A stretch of 64,000 nt of DNA from Metridium senile (GCA_949775045.1 OX459103.1:11600605-11664604); one strand, 5' to 3'; shown: positions 35,035-44,445, counted from the first letter of the stretch. The notes: generated by a model not told the origin, from the letters alone. Numbers and translations: made by a program.

Positions 35035-35107
35035 GCCCGGTTAGCTCAGCTGGTAGAGCATCAGACTTTTAATCTGAGGGTCGTGGGTTCAAGTCCCACA
35101 TCGGGCG
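35035..35107 (+). tRNA. tRNA-Lys-TTT: tRNA-Lys (TTT), unit 26
   Basis: Standard copy. Confidence 0.95.
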
Positions 35108-35324
35108 ACGTCAATATTTTTGCAATATATATTTTCTAAAAATCGGGCTGGATAAACTTTTAATGAAATAAACTTCCGTTTCAAGCATTCAATTATATGA
35201 TAAGATTAACGTTTTCTATATACAAAGGAAACCCTTAGCTGATGGTCTACTTTTAGTTTGTTCTACATGTGTACAACATTATTGCACTTCGGGAGTAATG
35301 ACAAAACTCATAAACCATCATCAA

Positions 35325-35397
35325 GTTTCCGTAGTGTAGTGGTTATCACGTGCGCTTCACACGCGCAAGGTCCCCGGTTCGATCCCGGGCGGAAACA
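35325..35397 (+). tRNA. tRNA-Val-CAC: tRNA-Val (CAC), unit 27
   Basis: CAC class, last of the four-unit run. Confidence 0.95.
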
Positions 35398-35890
35398 CAT
35401 ATTTCATATTTTGAAAATTTAAACCAATAGAAGACAATTATAAATATTCAAATACAACGACATTTAGTTTTAAAAATATATAGAGCCTTAGCTAAATTAT
35501 TATTTTTCAACCGTGAAGAAAAAAGACCAAAAACACCGTCTCCGGGAATCATTAGGAAGATACTATCTCTGTCATAATTAAAGCATTTCATATCTATTTA
35601 CAAAAAGTGGTATTCGACTAGTAAAGACTGATTGTGTTTCGATTATTAGTATAAGACGAAGTCTAAAAGTATTTTTAGCTTATTCACGCCAATATTGTAA
35701 TTGCTTTTCTAGACATTGATAAAGGTCCTGCAAGATCTTGAAATTCATGATGTTGTTTAAAATACTGAGAACTAAAGAGCGCGTTTGAAGGTAAGGGTTT
35801 CTCTGAAACAAAATAAACATAATTGAAAATCGTTTCTGGTATGGAGCACAGGAAAGACAGTGGAGTAAAGCAAAGTTCTACTATGTAAGT

Positions 35891-35963
35891 GTTTCCGTAG
35901 TGTAGTGGTTATCACGTGCGCCTAACACGCGCAAGGTCCCCGGTTCGAGCCCGGGCGGAAACA
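35891..35963 (+). tRNA. tRNA-Val-AAC: tRNA-Val (AAC), unit 27
   Basis: Standard copy. Confidence 0.95.
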
Positions 35964-36209
35964 GCGAAAATTGAATTTTGTAAAATTCTACAACTTTTGA
36001 GGTAGTTTTGACTAACCTTTGTCAATGCTTTTAGTTCAAGAAGTTATCCACTTTCCAATTAATACTATACTTAATCGCGTTATCCAATTGTTCTCCTCGG
36101 ATCAAATTTTACATGTTGTTTGTTCCACATGTACATTACTTCCCAGTTATATATCAATTTGCAAATACCCTTGATTTCGTTGTAATCGTGGTAATAGGAA
36201 ATATATGGA

Positions 36210-36282
36210 GCCCGGTTAGCTCAGCTGGTAGGGCATCAGACTTTTAATCTGAGGGTCGTGGGTTCAAGTCCCACATCGGGCG
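36210..36282 (+). tRNA. tRNA-Lys-TTT: tRNA-Lys (TTT), unit 27, variant
   Basis: A23G in the D stem (GGGC), pairing as U12-G23. Confidence 0.9.
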
Positions 36283-36499
36283 ACGTCAATATTTTTGCAA
36301 TATATATTTTCTAAAAATCGCGCTGGATAAACTTTTAATGAAATAAACTTCCGTTTCAAGCATTCAATTATATGATAAGATTATCGTTTTCTTTATAAAA
36401 AGGAAAACCTTAGCTGATGGTCTACTTTTAGTTTGTTCTACATGTGTACAACATTATCGCACTTCGGGAGTAATGACAAAACTCATAAACCATCATCAA

Positions 36500-36572
36500 G
36501 TTTCCGTAGTGTAGTGGTTATCACGTGCGCTTTACACGCGCAAGGTCCCCGGTTCGATCCCGGGCGGAAACA
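36500..36572 (+). tRNA. tRNA-Val-TAC: tRNA-Val (TAC), unit 28
   Basis: Standard copy. Confidence 0.95.
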
Positions 36573-37065
36573 CATAATTCATATTTTGAAAATTTAAACC
36601 AATAGAAGACAATTATAAATATTCAAATACAACGACATTTAGTTTTAAAAATATATAGAGCCTTAGCTAAATTATTATTTTTCAACCGTGAAGAAAAAAG
36701 ACCAAAAACATCGTCTCCGGGAATCATTAGGAAGACACTATCTCTGTCATAATTAAAGCATTTCATATCTATTTACAAAAAGTGGTATTCGACTAGTAAA
36801 GACTGATTCTGTTTCGAATAATAGTATAAGACGAAGTCTAAAAGTATTTTTAGCTTATTCACGCCAATATTGTAATTACTTTTCTAGACATTGATAAAGG
36901 TCCTGCAAGATCTTTAAATTCATGATGTTTTTTAAAATACTGAGAACTAAAGAGCGCGTTTGAAGGTAAGGGTTTCTCTGAAACAAAATAAACATAATTG
37001 AAAATCGTTTCTGGTATGGAGCACAGGAAAGACAGTGGAGTAAAGCAAAGTTCTACTATGTAAGT

Positions 37066-37138
37066 GTTTCCGTAGTGTAGTGGTTATCACGTGCGCCTAA
37101 CACGCGCAAGGTCCCCGGTTCGAGCCCGGGCGGAAACA
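37066..37138 (+). tRNA. tRNA-Val-AAC: tRNA-Val (AAC), unit 28
   Basis: Standard copy; begins the 1.6-kb stretch repeated 7,791 bp downstream beyond the virus-like element. Confidence 0.95.
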
Positions 37139-37384
37139 GCGAAAATTGAATTTTGTAAAATTCTACAACTTTTGAGGTAGTTTTGACTAACCTTTGTCAA
37201 TGCTTTTAGTTCAAGAAGTTATCCACTTTCCAATTAATACTATACTTAATCGCGTTATCCAATTGTTCTCCTCGGATCAAATTTTACATGTTGTTTGTTC
37301 CACATGTACATTACTTCCCAGTTATATATCAATTTGCAAATACCCTTGATTTCGTTGTAATCGTGGTAATAGGAAATATATGGA

Positions 37385-37457
37385 GCCCGGTTAGTTCAGC
37401 TGGTAGAGCATCAGACTTTTCATCTGAGGGTCGTGGGTTCAAGTCCCACATCGGGCG
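37385..37457 (+). tRNA. tRNA-Lys-TTT: tRNA-Lys (TTT), unit 28, A37C variant
   Basis: C11T and A37C as at 30348. Confidence 0.8.
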
Positions 37458-37674
37458 ACGTCAATATTTTTGCAATATATATTTTCTAAAAATCGGGCTG
37501 GATAAACTTTTAATGAAATAAACTTCCGTTTCAAGCATTCAATTATATGATAAGATTAACGTTTTCTTTATAAAAAGGAAAACCTTAGCTGATGGTCTAC
37601 TTTTAGTTTGTTCTACATGTGTACAACATTATCGCACTTCGGGAGTAATGACAAAACTCATAAACCATCATCAA

Positions 37675-37747
37675 GTTTCCGTAGTGTAGTGGTTATCACG
37701 TGCGCTTTACACGCGCAAGGTCCCCGGTTCGATCCCGGGCGGAAACA
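37675..37747 (+). tRNA. tRNA-Val-TAC: tRNA-Val (TAC), unit 29 (compact)
   Basis: Standard gene; only 47 bp separate it from the next Lys gene because the Val-AAC gene and most spacer are deleted. Confidence 0.95.
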
Positions 37748-37794
37748 CATAATTCATATTTTGAAAATTTAAACAGCGAAAATTGAATTTTGTA

Positions 37795-37867
37795 GCCCGG
37801 TTAGTTCAGCTGGTAGAGCATCAGACCTTTAATCTGAGGGTCGTGGGTTCAAGTCCCACATCGGGCG
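37795..37867 (+). tRNA. tRNA-Lys-TTT: tRNA-Lys (TTT), compact unit 29, U33C variant
   Basis: Loop CCTTTAA: the nearly universal U33 is C; also C11T. The usual 5' flank is replaced by 3' flank of a Val-AAC gene. May be defective; a 45586 twin exists. Confidence 0.75.
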
Positions 37868-38084
37868 ACGTCAATATTTTTGCAATATATATTTTCTAAA
37901 AATCGGGCTGGATAAACTTTTAATGAAATAAACTTCCGTTTCAAGCATTCAATTATATAATAAGATTAACGTTTTCTTTATACAAAGGGAAACCTTAGCT
38001 GATGGTCTACTTTTAGTTTGTTCTACATGTGTACAACATTATCGCACTTCGGGAGTAATGACAAAACTCATAAACCATCATCAA

Positions 38085-38157
38085 GTTTCCGTAGTGTAGT
38101 GGTTATCACGTGCGCTTTACACGCGCAAGGTCCCCGGTTCGATCCCGGGCGGAAACA
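38085..38157 (+). tRNA. tRNA-Val-TAC: tRNA-Val (TAC), unit 30
   Basis: Standard copy; its Val-AAC partner (44857) lies beyond the virus-like element. Confidence 0.95.
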
Positions 38158-38509
38158 CATAATTCATATTTTGAAAATTTAAACCAATAGAAGACAATTA
38201 TAAATATTCAAATACAACGACATTTAGTTTTAAAAATATATAGAGCCTTAGCTAAATTATTATTTTTCAACCGTGAAAAAAAAAGACCAAAAACACCGTC
38301 TCCGGGAATCATTAGGAAGACACTATCTCTGTCATAATTAAAGCATTTCATATCTATTTACAAAAAGTGGTATTCGACTAGTAAAGACTGATTCTGTTTC
38401 GAATAATAGTATAAGACGAAGTCTAAAAGTATTTTTAGCTTATTCACGCCAATATTGTAATTACTTTTCTAGACATTGATAAAGGTCCTGCAAGATCTTG
38501 AAATTCATG

Positions 38510-38783
38510 AGTAGTTTTGTTTGGATGATTCGACCCCTTTTTTCGAGCGACTAGGAGTGAATTGGAGCGAATTCTGAGTGACCACATAAATTAACTTGAG
38601 TGTCTGACTTAGTTTATTCAAGTGACTTAATTTATTCAATGGTTTGACGTCAAACATTGAGTGAATTGGTGAATTAATTTATTCAATCGTCATGGTAACC
38701 CAATAACACAAGCGGGCAAGTCTGAACAGTTCTTTTGTTCCACAGAATAGATATATAGCGCGGGAGTTTTGAAATTATTATTA
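38510..38783 (+). repeat. Left terminal inverted repeat of the virus-like element
   Basis: About 93-95 percent alike by eye to the right copy, with one indel of about 10 bp. Contains repeated ATTTATTCAA motifs, the 12-bp palindrome TTTGACGTCAAA (38643-38654) and TATATA at 38752. Confidence 0.9.
38752..38757 (+). promoter_or_regulatory. TATA box in left TIR
   Basis: TATATA 84 bp before the PC4-like start codon. The same box in inverted order at 44472-44477 sits about 100 bp before the HUH-like gene, so each repeat appears to bring its own promoter reading inward. Confidence 0.5.
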
Positions 38784-38835
38784 CTCTTCAAGAAATATTT
38801 ATTTAAGCTCAAACGAAGTTACTACTGCAGAGAAA

Positions 38836-39258
38836 ATGGCAAGTTTATTCAAGCTAGGTGAGAGAGGTTATCATGCTACCGTCAAAGAATTCCAAGGAAA
38901 GATTAGAGTGCATATCCGAAAATATATTGATATCGAAGAAAGAAAAAACATTCCTACGAAATTTGGAATTGCACTATCGATCGAGGAGTTTGAGGAACTG
39001 AAAAAAGTGATGGACGATTTAACCGAAATGTTGGATGTTATGATTGATACTTGTTCAATGACCACACAACCAGGAGATGACGAAGAATTATTGTCAGCGA
39101 TGGAAAATGAACAGCCAAATCTACCAAGGAATCAAAGTACACCAAAAAACTGTAAAAGTCCTGAAGAAATAAACGAACCACCGAAGAAAAAACTATTTAC
39201 GAATGCTATCTCTTGTTTTAGAACCGGAGGAAAACTTAAATCTTCATTTAGAAACTAG
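38836..39258 (+). CDS. PC4/SUB1-like single-stranded DNA-binding protein
   Basis: 140 aa, one exon. Residues about 4-62 match the PC4 (p15, SUB1) fold: an FKLGERGYHATVKEF strand pair, a GKIRVHIRKY strand, a short linker with a GIALSIEEFEEL turn into a long helix. PC4 proteins bind single-stranded or melted DNA as dimers and act in transcription and replication. Residues 63-140 are polar and end in a basic patch (PPKKKLF, GGKLKSSFRN) that could carry it to the nucleus. First gene inside the left repeat; AATAAA at 39326-39331. In an element with a replication-initiator-like gene at the other end, a ssDNA-coating or late-transcription role is plausible but inferred. It could also be a captured host SUB1 gene. 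Confidence 0.75.
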   Translation: MASLFKLGERGYHATVKEFQGKIRVHIRKYIDIEERKNIPTKFGIALSIEEFEELKKVMDDLTEMLDVMIDTCSMTTQPGDDEELLSAMENEQPNLPRNQSTPKNCKSPEEINEPPKKKLFTNAISCFRTGGKLKSSFRN

Positions 39259-39948
39259 AATTGAATACTTGTAAATCCTTTCTGATATATAAATCAATGT
39301 TGTGTAATTACCTTTAAGTTTTCTCAATAAAATACTTTTATGAAGTGAAAAAAGTTGTTTTGTTTATTTTCTCATCACAAAGTGAGGACATTTTGAGAAT
39401 AGTTTTTCCATCTTCAAGGATTTGAAGTCGTTTGAATCCACACTGTTATTGATAAGAAGTCTTGAAAAAAGGATCCAAGTGAAAAGCGTGTAATTATGAA
39501 TAATGAGTTTTCTTATGTTTGCTATTGTTTGTTAATCCTTCTTTTTGTGCTCATGTCCGTCTTTGTTTATCTTAAGCTAATTGATATTCAAACTTGGCAC
39601 CAGTCCCCACTAAACCACACAGGGAAACCAAGGGTCACCTCTTATTAGTAATTGATGCAGATCATGAGTTGCTATCAATTTTTGTTTTTGTTTTAAAAAA
39701 ATATTTATTACACTTATTAATCATAAGATCAACAACAACAACAACAAAAATTCTGTTTACAATTTGGATTTAACAAATATTGAGGGATATAGAATTAAGA
39801 GTATAATTGTACGCGCTTCGCTACCCTCCGAAATCTCTCCGAAGTAAGGTTAAGTAGAGATATTTAGATCATACTTAGCGGAAAATTTCAGAAATGATAT
39901 AATTAATAAAAAAGAAGACTTTTTCACAGTTTGTGGGATTATTAATGT

Positions 39949-40785
39949 CTATTCTTCATCATCATTAGAACGATTATTAGGGTGGTGACTAATACCACCA
40001 CAATCATTGCATGACACCAAGATACTTTTTACAGTATCATGATTAAGTGGAAAATGATGCTTACAAATAGGACAGTTGACTACTTGATTTAAACGAGGAG
40101 GTCTCAAAGAAGCATCGTGCCACTGACATCTAGGGCAACCAACGATACTGTTAACATCAATATTGTAATCTCCACAATGAGCACAAGCATTTTTTTTCTC
40201 TTTTTCGTCATTTCCTTCTTCTTCTTCTTGTTCTTCTTCTTCAAAGTTTGTATTTCCTCCATCTTGATTTCCATTATCTTCACCATCGGAATCTTCTTCT
40301 CCTTCTTCTTCTTCCGCTCTCTCTTCGTCATCGGAAGTCATTCTTTCGTTATTCTGTTCATTTTCAAATTTTTCCTGTTCTTTTTTCAGCACTTCATTCA
40401 AAACCTTTTTATTTTTGACCCACTTTTTGTTTATTCCGAGTTCTGCCAGCCCATCCTCAAATGACTTGAGACCGCGAGGCTCTGAAATTTCTTTGTTATA
40501 GGGGAGAAGCACATATTCTATAAGATCCACAATATTGGTTCTAGAAATGCGACGCTGATTTCGCAGAAGCTCATCGCCCGGAGTCCAAAACAAAATGTTT
40601 CTAGAAGTGGCCATACTGTGCAAAAGTTCTGATGCATGTTGTTGAGAAACTGATCCTGGGAGATCTTGTAAAACCAATTTTATAATAGGTTCATCATCAT
40701 CATCATCTTCATTGTCACTCAATTCATCAGGGTCTTCTTCCTCGAAATCTGAATATTCTTCGTCATTTTCTCGCTTTCTCTTCAT
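39949..40785 (-). CDS. Acidic zinc-ribbon protein, unknown role
   Basis: 278 aa from the first ATG (an in-frame TTG lies three codons upstream). Residues 1-40 are a basic patch followed by a run of Asp/Glu. Residues about 40-135 form a globular part with no family that I recognise. Then comes a Glu-rich stretch of about 70 residues, and a C-terminal module with four C-x2-C pairs in about 60 residues (AHC, PRC, PIC, NDC), arranged like two zinc ribbons, ending in an acidic tail. The layout suggests a nuclear factor touching DNA or RNA polymerase (TFIIS-like ribbons), by inference only. It reads away from the 105-aa gene, 65 bp downstream of it, on the same strand. A diverged piece of its last exon end lies inverted at 43373-43484. 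Confidence 0.65.
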   Translation of the reverse strand: MKRKRENDEEYSDFEEEDPDELSDNEDDDDDEPIIKLVLQDLPGSVSQQHASELLHSMATSRNILFWTPGDELLRNQRRISRTNIVDLIEYVLLPYNKEISEPRGLKSFEDGLAELGINKKWVKNKKVLNEVLKKEQEKFENEQNNERMTSDDEERAEEEEGEEDSDGEDNGNQDGGNTNFEEEEQEEEEGNDEKEKKNACAHCGDYNIDVNSIVGCPRCQWHDASLRPPRLNQVVNCPICKHHFPLNHDTVKSILVSCNDCGGISHHPNNRSNDDEE

Positions 40786-40850
40786 TTTGAACAAGTTACT
40801 CCTACCAATTACTAAAACAAATGACTTTCTAGAAGAAGGAGCTTCTGAAT

Positions 40851-41168
40851 TTATATCAAAAGTCCAGTCAGAAAAGGGATTAGCAAATCGGGAATAAATG
40901 AGCCACCCTCTTGAACAAGAATTTGTTTCTTTTTCTTGTAAGAAATATTCGGATCTTGAATACTTTTGATGGATTCTTTGTAGGGGGTCAACATTGTAAG
41001 GTCATGATTATTCAGCGGAACATATCCCTTGCAAACATTGTGTGCTGCTTGGACTATGGCATGGACCTGTTCTGGAGTTGCAGTATCAAGTAAGAATTGT
41101 CGTTGATGATGTGGACAGGAAACTAACAGTTGAAGATAGCCACGATTCCTCTTTACTACTTGAGACAT
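40851..41168 (-). CDS. Small basic protein with hydrophobic tail (minor virion protein-like)
   Basis: 105 aa. Helical N-terminal 80 residues with a conserved-looking NVCKGYVPLNNHDLTML segment, then a lysine run (YKKKKQILVQ), a GGSF turn and a C-terminal hydrophobic stretch IPDLLIPFLTGLL. Small proteins with a basic run followed by GG and a hydrophobic end are frequent beside capsid and ATPase genes in Polinton and adinto-like elements, where they have been compared to adenovirus core or membrane-active proteins. I recall this pattern rather than having tested it. First gene of a two-gene minus-strand unit, followed after 65 bp by the zinc-ribbon gene. Its upstream region is the minisatellite. 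Confidence 0.55.
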   Translation of the reverse strand: MSQVVKRNRGYLQLLVSCPHHQRQFLLDTATPEQVHAIVQAAHNVCKGYVPLNNHDLTMLTPYKESIKSIQDPNISYKKKKQILVQEGGSFIPDLLIPFLTGLLI

Positions 41169-41311
41169 GATGACCGAATGACCTGAGTTTGAGTTGAGAG
41201 TTATATTTATACCATTTCGATCATTAACAAAGAGCTATATTTACCAGGCTACATTAACTATACCTCAAATGTAGGTTATAATATATCTGTGTTATACTCG
41301 GTTTCAGTATA

Positions 41312-41829
41312 AGCTATAGGCTACAATAGGTTACAGTTCTAGGCTACAGTAGGCTACAGGTGTAGGCTACAGTAGGCTACAATAGGCTACAGGTGTAGGT
41401 TACAGGTGTAGGCTACAGTAGGCTACAGGTGTACGCTACAGTAGGCTACAATAGGCTACAGGTGTACGCTACAGGTGTACGCTACAGTTGTAGGCTACAG
41501 TTGTAGCCTACAGTAGGCTACAGGTGTAGGCTACAGTTGTAGGCTACAGTTGTAGGCTACAATATGTTATAGTTGTAGGCTACAGTTGTAGGCTACAGTT
41601 GTAGGCTACAGTAGGCTACAGGTGTAGGCTACAGTTGTAGGCTACAGTTGTAGGCTACAGTTGTAGGCTACAGTTGTAGGCTACAGTTGTAGGCTACAGT
41701 AGGCTACAGGTGTAGGCTACAGTTGTAGCCTACAGTAGGCTACAAGTGTAGGATACAGTAGACTACATTTGTAGGCTACAATATGCTACAGGTGCATGTT
41801 ACAGGTGTACGCTACAGTAGGCTACAGGT
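41312..41829. repeat. Minisatellite of TGTAGGCTACAG units
   Basis: About 520 bp made almost wholly of 10- and 13-bp units such as TGTAGGCTACAGT, AGGCTACAGT, and TGTAGCCTACAG. Each core TGTAG-N-CTACA is its own inverted repeat. It fills the gap between the minus-strand pair and the ATPase gene, i.e. a divergent promoter region. Confidence 0.9.
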
Positions 41830-41915
41830 ATTGGTTTTACTTAGTGGCCAGGCCTTCAATTAAAATGATATATAATTGATCTCAGAAGGGCCATTTGGTC
41901 ATTTGGTCAGAGACC

Positions 41916-43307
41916 ATGAAACGAAACTGTCCTATTTGTAAGGAGCCTAAAGCAAACCTTTGGAGTCATTTAAAAGGAGTACATCACATGGAGGGAGATA
42001 TTCGCAAGCAATGGATTGAATATGAAAAACATAATCGTCACATAATACCAAGTGGAATTAATTCAGATTTCAACCAAAAAGAAAAAGAGTGCAAACCATT
42101 CTATTTAAAGCACCCCTTTACTTGTATGGTTTCTGGAATGACCGGATGTGGAAAAACCACTTGGGTACAAAATGTATTGGAACATAAAAGCCGTATGATT
42201 ACCCCAACGCCCCAGAGAATAATATGGTGTTATACAAGATGGCAGCCGGCCTATATGGAAATGATGCAGACTATACCTGGAATTGAATTTGTGAAAGGAA
42301 TTCCCTCTAATATCGAAAGCGATGATTATTTTAATGTCAATGTGCGCAATCTCATCGTCATTGATGATCAAATGAGTTCCGCCAGTAACGACAAACAGGT
42401 TATCAACTTGTTTACCCAGGGCTCCCATCATCGCAACCTTAGTGTTATCTACTTGGTTCAAAATCTCTTTCATCAGAGCAAAGGAAACAGGGATATCAGC
42501 TTAAATTGTCACTACTTGGTAATATTCAAAAACCCCAGAGATAAACTTCAAATTTTCACATTGGCCAAGCAAATGTACCCAAGAAAAACCGAATATTTTC
42601 TTCAGAAGTATGAAGAGGCGGTGAGCAGACCTTTTGGATACCTACTCATCGATTTAAAAACAACCACTCCAGATGATTGTAGACTTAGAACCAATGTTCT
42701 GCCTGACGAAAAGCAACAGCCAGAAGATTCATCCGTAGATAAGGTATCGAAGGAATTGATCAAATACCTCAAGCAACAAAGTATTGTTCTTCCTCCCATC
42801 GCGTCAAAAGTACAAAATTTGCAAGATCAAATGGTTGATACATTGAATGATTCCAACCTCAGTGTTGATCAAAAAGCTCGTGAGTATGTCAACCTCCAAA
42901 ATGATTTTCTTCAATACAAGAAAAAGTTGAATTCAACTCCTTCGCCACTTCCCCGACCTTCTTCCAATTCAATGCCACCTGTTCCTATGGACCCACCAAC
43001 TGAATCAATGCCGCCCCCATTTCACGAAAATGGTATCAGCCAATCAGAGGTTTCTACACCATTACCTACTACTTCAATTTCAAATTATCAACCCTTTACC
43101 CCAGTGCAAACTCTGGTTCCTGAAGGGTTATTAACACCACCTCCGAGTTCATCACCTGGTGAAAGAAAACGAAAGCGACCTCGATTTGACCAGATCAAGA
43201 ATATGTTGGATGATGATGCCCATAAAGTTCAAGGACCCTATTTAAAAGCTTATCGTACACGGCGATCTATGAGAATAAGGAATCGCTTTAATCCTTTATT
43301 AGACTGA
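41916..43307 (+). CDS. A32-like DNA-packaging ATPase
   Basis: 463 aa from the ATG at 41916 (an in-frame TTG lies seven codons upstream). Residues 5-24 form a C2H2-like finger (CPIC...H-x4-H). The P-loop is GMTGCGKT at 74-81, the Walker B motif LIVIDD at 146-151, followed by a GSHHRNLSVIYLVQNLF segment typical of the sensor region of FtsK-HerA/A32 packaging ATPases of Polintons and related DNA viruses. After residue 300 come a coiled segment, a Ser/Pro-rich linker, and a basic tail (KRKRPRF, RTRRSMRIRNR) likely to be a nuclear signal or DNA contact. Known role of the family: ATP-driven filling of virion shells with the genome. Open frame with all motifs, so this gene looks functional although the element lacks a recognisable capsid gene. 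Confidence 0.8.
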   Translation: MKRNCPICKEPKANLWSHLKGVHHMEGDIRKQWIEYEKHNRHIIPSGINSDFNQKEKECKPFYLKHPFTCMVSGMTGCGKTTWVQNVLEHKSRMITPTPQRIIWCYTRWQPAYMEMMQTIPGIEFVKGIPSNIESDDYFNVNVRNLIVIDDQMSSASNDKQVINLFTQGSHHRNLSVIYLVQNLFHQSKGNRDISLNCHYLVIFKNPRDKLQIFTLAKQMYPRKTEYFLQKYEEAVSRPFGYLLIDLKTTTPDDCRLRTNVLPDEKQQPEDSSVDKVSKELIKYLKQQSIVLPPIASKVQNLQDQMVDTLNDSNLSVDQKAREYVNLQNDFLQYKKKLNSTPSPLPRPSSNSMPPVPMDPPTESMPPPFHENGISQSEVSTPLPTTSISNYQPFTPVQTLVPEGLLTPPPSSSPGERKRKRPRFDQIKNMLDDDAHKVQGPYLKAYRTRRSMRIRNRFNPLLD

Positions 43308-43372
43308 ACAGTGGTGATTCTTTCAGTTGAATACTTAACCACCAGTAACAGGCAATTGTGCAACTATAAATT

Positions 43373-43484
43373 AGTAGTCAATTGTCTTAATCATGATACT
43401 GTAAAAAGTATCCCGGTGTCATGTAATGATTGTGGTGGCATTAGTCACCACCCTAATAATTGTTCTAGTGATGATGAAGAATAG
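43373..43484 (+). pseudogene. Inverted fragment of the zinc-ribbon gene
   Basis: 43387-43484 matches the 3' end of the minus-strand gene (39949-40046 reversed) with 6 differences in 98 bp, including the stop codon. Just before it another 14 bp match after a gap of about 24 bp. It is too short to code for a domain and has no start. Likely a left-over of a duplication or inversion inside the element. Confidence 0.85.
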
Positions 43485-43525
43485 TAATAAATTATTCAAC
43501 AAACTGAGTGTTCGAGTCGGTGACG

Positions 43526-44373
43526 TTAACCGTCAAAATCGTCAGACTCCCAATCCACCCAAAAGCTGTTATTATTGTTCTTATAGGTGAGGGTTATTTG
43601 AGCCGAACTCGGTTCCTCATGCTTTCCGGTGGCCACAACAGGACACTCATAATACAACAGAAGTTTGTACAGTTCACGTGCTTGTTTTTCATGCAGCGGT
43701 AATGTGCCGGGATCCAACCGATATTGACCGAAGTAAAAGTCATAAAACTCGTTGTACAATTCCTCGTAATGGTCTTTCAAAATGCCTATGAAAAACCTTT
43801 CATACGAGAGTCGTGACGACGCCAGGACACGGTCCTTTTCATCAAAAAATGTCACAGAGACCACGCACCCCAACGTTTCGATGTCACGGTCGGTTCGATC
43901 CCAACGGCGAGTCTGCCCCTGACCCGATTTTGGGTTCGCCCTCACAAAGTCGATCAAACTCTGAAACTCCCTATCGGCATGGATGACCTCCCGAGGCGGT
44001 TGCACAAGATGTCGGATCACGTCAATTATGTCTTCCGTCATGGTGAAGCTTTTGATTCTTCGGGCCCCGAGATTGCAGAAAAATCGACTCTCGTAACCTT
44101 CTTTGACAGGACGACCGAGAGAGTCCAGGAGTGGGTTCGTTCGCATGTTGTACACAATAACGTGATAGTGGTCGCCAAAAAAAATATGGTTGGGGTCCTT
44201 GAGATGGCTGACCAACAAGTATTCTGTGAGGGAAAAAAAAAATGAGCCACGCCTTTGATGTCAACGTTCTATTCCCCAAACTACTTACGTTGAGTGAGCT
44301 CTTCACGACAATATTCTTATATTCCCTCAAAGGCGGCAACTGTAAAGCAGAAAAATGCAGAGCGCCGTGACAT
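43526..44373 (-). pseudogene. Broken HUH-like replication-initiator candidate
   Basis: Reads inward from the right repeat, starting at ATG 44371-44373. An in-frame TAA sits at 44317-44319, 18 codons in. A 65-bp intron is suggested at 44224-44288 (GTAAGT donor, pyrimidine-rich CCCTCACAG acceptor), which restores one frame to the long 3' part; the stop remains. The first codons include an FFCFTV strand like motif 1 of rolling-circle Rep proteins, and His-Tyr-His at 44162-44170, preceded by FFGD and followed by VIVY, fits the HUH motif. A PPREVI segment follows, but I see no clear Y-x2-K motif and no helicase part. Similarity to parvovirus/bidnavirus-type Rep is a guess. The rest (about 150 residues) is not recognised. 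Confidence 0.5.
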
Positions 44374-44445
44374 GTTCTCTCCTCGAAGTCTGCCACAGCA
44401 GTATATTAGACTATGGTTGGGAAGATTGAAGGAAAGGTTGAAGGT

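Larger units (their letters stand above)
17280..38509 (+). repeat. tRNA tandem array, segment 3 (units 11-30)
   Basis: Longest uninterrupted stretch. From 18888 to 31813 the first Val gene recurs every 1,175 bp without a single net indel. Sub-blocks share spacer variants, for example units 21-22 and 28 (ATCGTCTC, AATAATAG, ATTACTTTTC, GATGTTTTTT). One compact unit occurs at 37748-37867. Ends at the 6-bp TTCATG target of the virus-like element. Confidence 0.96.

Noticed and set aside
40117..40464. 115-codon Phe-rich frame on the + strand
   Set aside because: It is the antisense of the Glu/Lys-rich part of the zinc-ribbon gene.
41312..41829. CRISPR-like array
   Set aside because: Units of 10-13 bp without spacers, in a eukaryotic element; it is a minisatellite.
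44022..44396. Alternative 124-codon frame and the + strand frame 43979-44245 over the HUH-like gene
   Set aside because: They cross the proposed intron or lie antisense and show no motifs.
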